Part shown: piece by piece, positions 56,796 through 64,000 of the stretch
Layout: each line of letters begins with the position of its first letter
Position numbering within the stretch: the first letter of the stretch is position 1
Origin: Xiphophorus maculatus
Taxonomy: Eukaryota; Chordata; Actinopteri; Cyprinodontiformes; Poeciliidae
Reading direction: 5' to 3'
NCBI RefSeq assembly: GCF_002775205.1
Contig: NC_036457.1
Location: 4,511,650-4,575,649, forward strand
Length of the DNA: 64,000 nucleotides
Notes under the pieces: model-generated
Seen by the model: only the letters and a program-made list of their open reading frames with translations
Database searches by the model: none
Told to the model about the DNA's origin: nothing
Position numbers and translations under genes: made by a program

Positions 56796-57583
56796 TCTGC
56801 CAACCTGTCCATCCTCCCTGTGTGGATCCGGAGGACGAACCGAGCTGACCCAGAACCGTTGGCGGGATCGGACCGTTTTCAGGCCAGATTTTCCCTCTTT
56901 CTGTAAAGTCTCCTCTCCTAGGTTACCGTTGCTAAGGAAGACAAACAAAAACCGGGCCGGCGTCGGTCTCCATTGAAAACACCTGCTGGTTTAATTGAGT
57001 CATATTTCAGAAATCTGCTGCTGGTGTCATGAGAACAGACACGCTGCCGCATAAATCATCATCATAAGCAGCTCAGCCATGAAACGCAGAAAACAAACCA
57101 GTTCGTTTTCAAACCCAGTTTGTTTTCTGGACGCTTCGGTTTGAGATTTTCCCTCCAGTTTGCAGAGATTTTTGGTGAAGTTTATCTGATCTGTAGAAAA
57201 AGCTGGAAGAAATGAAAGGTTATGTCGTTGAAGAGGCCGGTCGCCGTAACACATTCCTCTAGACGATAAATTGTCCCGGAAGTTATCGCGATAAACGATA
57301 ATATCGTCTTTAGATCATTTCCAACTAATATAATAATGTAAGAACTCATTCTCAAAGATCAATAAACTTTAATTTCTAGCAAACATTTAACAGTGAAACT
57401 GGAAAACATTTTAAATACCCCAAATAAATAAACAAAATAAAATGAACAAAGTCTGTAAACAAAATGATCTTTCAAAGAAAGTTGAGACAAAACTGGAGAT
57501 TTTTATCATCCAGTTTTTGGTAGAACGAGAAAACAATAAATCATACAAATGGAAATGATTGAGTTCATTTGAATTCATCGTGC

Positions 57584-57616
57584 AATCGATCGATCGATTG
57601 ATTGATTGATTGATTG
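57584..57616 (+). repeat. (CGAT)/(TGAT) microsatellite
   Basis: CGATCGATCGATTGATTGAT and further TGAT units. Confidence 0.9.
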
Positions 57617-58737
57617 CGTATCTGGCCTCAGACTGAACAGATTTCTTCTCCTTTCTGTGACTCACCTCAGCTTGAAAACCGCTTATTGTTCATCTCTCCA
57701 TATCCGCTCTGAGTGACTAAGCTTTAATACGAAAGGCTCGTTCCTCACACTGGGACGTAACGTCAAATGTCGGCATGGTGAAGGCCAACGCGCTGAACCT
57801 GTGAGAGGAAACGCAGTAAAGTAGCTCTGGCAGTTTCTCAGCTAATTCAGCTCTAAATGAATCGATCAGAACTGAAGTTCACCTAAAGGAAAAGTGCAGC
57901 TAAACCGTGACGGTGATAACTCTGATTTTTAAACATCGCATTTAAAATTTGCCTTAAATCAAGATGCTTCTGTAATCAACTGACTCCTCTGACCTCAGCC
58001 GCCAAAATGGCCGACTCCTCACTGCAAACGTTTTCTTCTGTTCCACCGTTTGCAGATCACTGGAGCCAAATAAGAGCATTTTAGAATATATTTGGAAATA
58101 TTAATTTGGTGGAAGACAAGTGAGCTAAATGTTTTCAAAGTTAGAAAAGCACAAAGTTTGAAGCGCAAAACATTTAATTAGCTTCGCCAGCGAATAAATG
58201 CAAGAATGCCAACCAGAGCGCTAAACATTTTCAAAGTTAGCAAAAATGCTAAGGCGCTAAACGAAAAATTAGCTCCACTATTTGGAGATTAGTGGAAGTG
58301 TGCCATCACTGCAGACAAGAAACAACGCTTATAATTTATTCAGAAATATTAATTTAGGGGAAGCAAAAAGTTTTCAAAGTTAGTAAAAATCCTAAGCTAC
58401 AACTTAGCTAGTAGCATATTAGCACAAAGATGCTAATAGCAGTAAATTAGTATTTTAGAATTTATTGGGAGAATTAATGTACATGAAGCTGAGGGAGCTT
58501 TTTAAAAAAAACATTTAATTTTATTAAACAAACAGTATATAAAGACTCGTTGAGGCCTAAGTGAGCTAAATGTGTTCAAAACTGCCAAAGCGCTAAGCTA
58601 AACATTAGCGCCACTGTTAGCGAATTAGTAGCAGAATTTCAGTGAGTCAAACAAACTGAATGAATCTTTAAGGCTGCAAATACTTTTTTACTGCTCTGAA
58701 CTTTATTAGAGCCACGGAGGTAAATAAGAATAATCTG

Positions 58738-58912
58738 GAGGAGGAGGATGAGGAAGAGGAGGAGGAGGAGGAAAAGGAGGAGGAAGAGGAGGAGGAGGAG
58801 GAAGAGGAGGAGGAAAAGGAGGAGGAAGTGGAGGAGGAAGAGGGGGAGGAGGAGGAAAAGGAGGAGGAGGAAGAGGGGGAGGAGGAGGAGGAGGAAAAGG
58901 AGGAGGAAAGGC
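58738..58912 (+). repeat. Polypurine GGA/GAG tract, about 175 bp
   Basis: Almost pure A/G on the plus strand in GAGGAGGAAGAGG units. The Lys/Arg- or Glu-rich frames across it are artefacts of the repeat. Confidence 0.97.
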
Positions 58913-58971
58913 AAACTGCTTTATCTTTGGAGTTAATTACAGCTGGGAAAATGGCTGCAGCTCAACATGCA

Positions 58972-60748
<1,777 letters not shown>

Positions 60749-61169
60749 TGCTGTGGTCAAACTAACCAAACCCTCGGGGCAACTTGTCCCCCTCCTCGCC
60801 TGTGGGGGCGCTACACTAAGAACCACTCAAGAAAACGAAACGAAACCTCTTCACCAAATGGAAACTAAAGATTTTAGTCTTTGGAGGATTTCTCTTTAGA
60901 CTTTGGCTAAAGACCACGAGCCATTTCTCCTGCTAGCGCTAGGCTAACATGTTTGTTTTCTTTGTATTTACCCAGAATGCCCTGCGCTGTAGCCCACTTC
61001 CTGCTTTTGGAGCGGTCTCCAGTCCGCTTGGTGTTCACATTCAAACCGAACCTGAGTTCACTTCAACCGAACCCAGACTGAGGACCAGAGGTCAGAGGTC
61101 GACTAGCATTCACACCTGACCAACCGGACTGGAGTCGGATTGAAGCGGACTCAACAGGCCCGGTGGGAA
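60749..61169 (+). repeat. Dispersed repeat, copy B
   Basis: Direct-orientation relative of 34537-34992, with the same segment order and both ends recognisable. Probably a short non-autonomous DNA transposon; no clear terminal inverted repeat was found. Confidence 0.8.
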
Positions 61170-61264
61170 TAATCCACCCTCAACTGTCCAGACATTTGCT
61201 GTAATTTTTTAAAATCCATTTTTAAGCTATAAACACAAAAGTTTCCCATAAATTATCTTGAGGA

Positions 61265-61590
61265 ATGAAGTTCAGAGCTGAAAGTTTAGTTAGCAAGCTA
61301 AGTACTTCGCTCTATAAATATTTAATGAGCAAGTTAACAATTTAGCTTTAAATATTTAGCTAGCTCAACACAAGAGCTAGTAACTAGCAAGCTACATATT
61401 TAGTTAGCAAGCAAAATATATACTTAAATATTTGAGCTAAATATTAAGCTACATATAAATAGTTAAATATTTAGTTAGCAAGCTTGATTATTTCTATTAA
61501 TATTTAGAGAGGAACCTAAATATTTAGCTTCAAACTAGATATTTAGCTGCGGCTAATATTTAGTTAGCTTTGAGCTAGCTAAATATTTTG
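61265..61590. repeat. AAATATTTAG palindrome cluster
   Basis: Repeated TAAATATTTAGCTAGC-like motifs, as in 53800-55080. Confidence 0.65.
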
Positions 61591-61699
61591 TCTTTGACGA
61601 TTTAAATAACCCAAATTATTGCAGTTGATTTTTGACCTGGCAGCTTTAGAAATGTCTCCTCTTTCTGCCTCCTGCCTCTGAACTGTGTTGGATAAATGA

Positions 61700-64000
61700 G
61701 CTTTAAAAATAAAAAGCAGTGAAGTGGAAGGAAACATCTCAGGTCGACTCTTTGCTCAAAGCAGAAATAAACAGACACCAGCAGCTGTTGGTTTATATTT
61801 ATTTGGAAACAACATTTCTTTCACTTCTACTGCGACTCTTTGTTGCACCTCGGATCATAACATGATAGTCGTTTTAATTCCACAGAACACCGTCACAAGA
61901 GACACCCCTCTAAATGCACGTTTACCTTTTTTATATCCTTTTTTCTGTATAGTTGTCATTCATATGCAATGACTTGTGCTTTGATAAGAGAAAGAGACAT
62001 CATTGTTGTCATGATACATGAGAGGGAGAATCAAAATAGAAAAAGAAGTCGTACGAAGAGGATATACTGGTTGAATACACACTGATACAGAATACAGACA
62101 CTCACATTGCAGCCTGCCCGACTCGGCCCAAACGGTCCAGAACTCAAAAAAAACTCGCGCCTCTTTAACCACAACTGCTCCCTTCTTCTCCTGATTCTAG
62201 TTTTTTGTAAGTACACCATTGTTGCCTTGCAACAAATTCACTCCCTGCTGGTGAAGCAGAGTTTGGCTGAAGTATTGCTTGAAAAACGGGGCTGTGCAGC
62301 AGAGCAGTGCAGGATTATTACTGCTGAAGTTTTCAGATTCAGTCACCAAGAAACAAACGACGGATCAGGAGGAAAAAATAAGGTGCATCGTCAGAACGGC
62401 TGCAGGTTGAAGTTGGAAGAGGCGCGTTGCTGCTGCAGACGTCCCGGCGTGTTTGTGACTGGAATGTTTGGTTGTTTCCTGTTTGGATGCCAACAGCTGC
62501 AGAGCGAGGAGCGCATCACACAAACGTCATTCAGTTCATGCGCCGAGCAAATCGCCAAAATAAAAGCTTCAAACCAGAGCTGCACGATACGTCCAACCAC
62601 AACCTCACTGTCAAAATTAAACACAAGTTCAGCTTTTTGTGAACATTTTCTGCACCCACAGCAGCAACAGAGTATTTTTCTCTCCAACAGAAATGAATTT
62701 TAAAAGTACATGTTGATGTAAGTTTGGAGTTAAAATAATAATTTCCATCTTTTGGTCAGAAACAATCACCGGCCCAGAGGCCGAGTTCAGCATTATTACT
62801 GGGCCTGTTTTTAGCGTTAGCATGTTAGCATGTTGTTACACTGAAGCTGGAGTACACAGAGACAGCTTTTATTTTGAAGGTTTATCAGTTTAGTCTGTTA
62901 ATAATGTGGAATCGCAATTTTCTATCATCTGTCTGATAAAAACTCGAGTCGTATTTTGAAGGGCTAACAATCCTGTTCCATTATTTGTTAGCTAACTTAA
63001 TACATTAATCGCACCCCTTTTATTTTGAAAATCAGATATTAGCTTCTGGCTTCTTTCTGTGATATTTTGACTTTTATTTTGTAGAGCTTTATTTTGAAAA
63101 GCCAACATGGTCACTTTTTCAGGCCTGATTTAATTCCAGGACCAAATCTGATACAAAGTGTCTGTAAACCAGATCCAGGTTTGATTTTGGGATTTTTCTT
63201 CAATCAAAACTGATTTTGATTCTTTAAAAATATCTGCAAGGAATTTTGGAAATAAATTATCTGTATGACTGTAAGTGGGAGTGTTTGTTACTTCCCAGAC
63301 TAACTGATGAGCTTTAATTCGACACGCTGAGTAGAAGAAACACTGCCACCTGCAGGTGGGAGTTAGCATCACTTAAACTCAATGTTTTTCTTATTTTTAA
63401 AGAAAATTTGCAATAAACTCACAAACATTGTTCATTTCAAGGTGAACTTCTGCAATCGCTGGACTGAAACTTTATTTTGGAAGTCCTTGTTGCTAACTCT
63501 TATGAGTTACGAAGCACATTGCTCTTTTTTTCAAATTCTGCATGTTTGATGCAAAACTTAACGGATTTCAGCAACAAACTGCTGAAAATATGTAACAGAA
63601 TAATTTCAATAACGTCACTCCTGCGTGTTGTTCTGCCATCGTGCAGCTCTACTTCAACGTTTAAGTAAAAACTGAAAGTCAAGCAGCGCCAGGCGAAAAG
63701 CAGCAAAAATGTACAAGCAAACTACAACAATGAAACTCTAGATGCTAAGTGCAGATATAGTCGTGTGGGATCCATATACTGTATGCATTCATATGCAGGG
63801 TAAATATTGGAATACATCTTCAGTCTCACTCTGACTGTATAAATACATAGAAAGCCGTAGTTCAGTGTTCACATCCTCGCCTCATGTAAGCGAAACCCCA
63901 TGCTGTACATAAAAAAGGAATCCACCACATTTAAGAAAAAATGTACAATTTATGAAACATGGTAACAATAAATAGTATTATAGAATCACTGCTGTACACA
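61700..64000 (-). other. Possible 3' UTR or conserved non-coding DNA of an unidentified minus-strand gene
   Basis: Parts (61950-62300 and 63700-64000) are free of repeats. Read on the minus strand they look like vertebrate 3' UTR, with ATTGTACATTTTT and TGTATTTATACAG wording, but no coding exon lies in the window. Several copies of the CTTTTATTTTGAAAG motif lie at 62860-63480. No gene is assigned. Confidence 0.25.

Larger units (their letters stand above)
55081..58730. other. Intergenic DNA without a recognised gene
   Basis: Mixed AT-rich sequence. Short items seen: opposed CA and GT runs at 56743-56794, (GATC/GATT)n at 57584-57616, and GCTAAATGTTTTCAAAGTTAG-type copies between 58120 and 58620. 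No exon chain could be built on either strand. Confidence 0.5.

Noticed and set aside
58748-58936. Arg/Lys-rich 62-codon frame and Glu-rich frame at 58828
   Set aside because: Both are translations of the GGA/GAG tract.
62107-62703. 198-codon plus-strand frame
   Set aside because: No domain, AT-rich codon use, opened from a weak start in non-coding DNA; minus-strand 3' UTR is more likely.

Overview
This window is vertebrate nuclear DNA, most likely from a ray-finned (teleost) fish. It carries long intron-containing genes with GT-AG junctions, a fish-type FISNA-NACHT NLR gene, many degraded Tc1, non-LTR and SINE remnants of fish type, long CA/GT tracts and minisatellites. No bacterial features are present. 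Nearly all short open frames outside the genes below are chance frames in introns or repeats.

Layout. (1) Positions 1-1076, minus strand: 5' part of an NLR gene (pyrin exon, then FISNA-NACHT exon) running off the left edge. (2) 2.7-8.4 kb: transposon-rich intergenic DNA with a long inverted repeat around an L2-like LINE 3' end, a Tc1-like relic and a long GT tract. (3) 8996-31563, plus strand: a complete cdc42bpb (MRCK-beta kinase) gene, rebuilt as 38 phase-consistent exons giving about 1,779 residues, plus two possible extra cassette exons. One exon near the 3' end encodes a second CRIB-like motif. (4) 35045-36106, minus strand: single-coding-exon gpr132 (G2A-like receptor), tail-to-tail with cdc42bpb, with a likely non-coding first exon near 40.7 kb. 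(5) 42102-47266, minus strand: complete vipas39 (SPE-39/VIPAR), 18 coding exons, 490 residues. (6) 48098-50346, plus strand: complete ahsa1 (Hsp90 co-chaperone Aha1), 9 exons, 339 residues, head-to-head with vipas39 across a short shared promoter. (7) 50.4-64 kb: no confident gene; it holds an 820-bp minisatellite, AT-rich palindromic clusters, polypurine and CA tracts, a dispersed repeat, and a few non-repetitive stretches that could be regulatory or a 3' UTR.

The human counterparts of cdc42bpb, gpr132, vipas39 and ahsa1 all lie on chromosome 14q (established knowledge), so this is a rearranged piece of that ancestral block into which an NLR gene has been placed. The genes do not form one pathway: MRCK acts downstream of Cdc42 on actomyosin, GPR132 is a cell-surface receptor, VIPAS39 works with VPS33B in endolysosomal trafficking, and AHSA1 stimulates Hsp90. 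The observations most worth follow-up are the second CRIB-like exon in cdc42bpb, three perfect GTCACGTGAC (CLEAR-type) decamers inside vipas39 introns, and a hAT-type MITE with an 8-bp target duplication inside a 40-bp minisatellite whose units look like tandem 3' splice sites.
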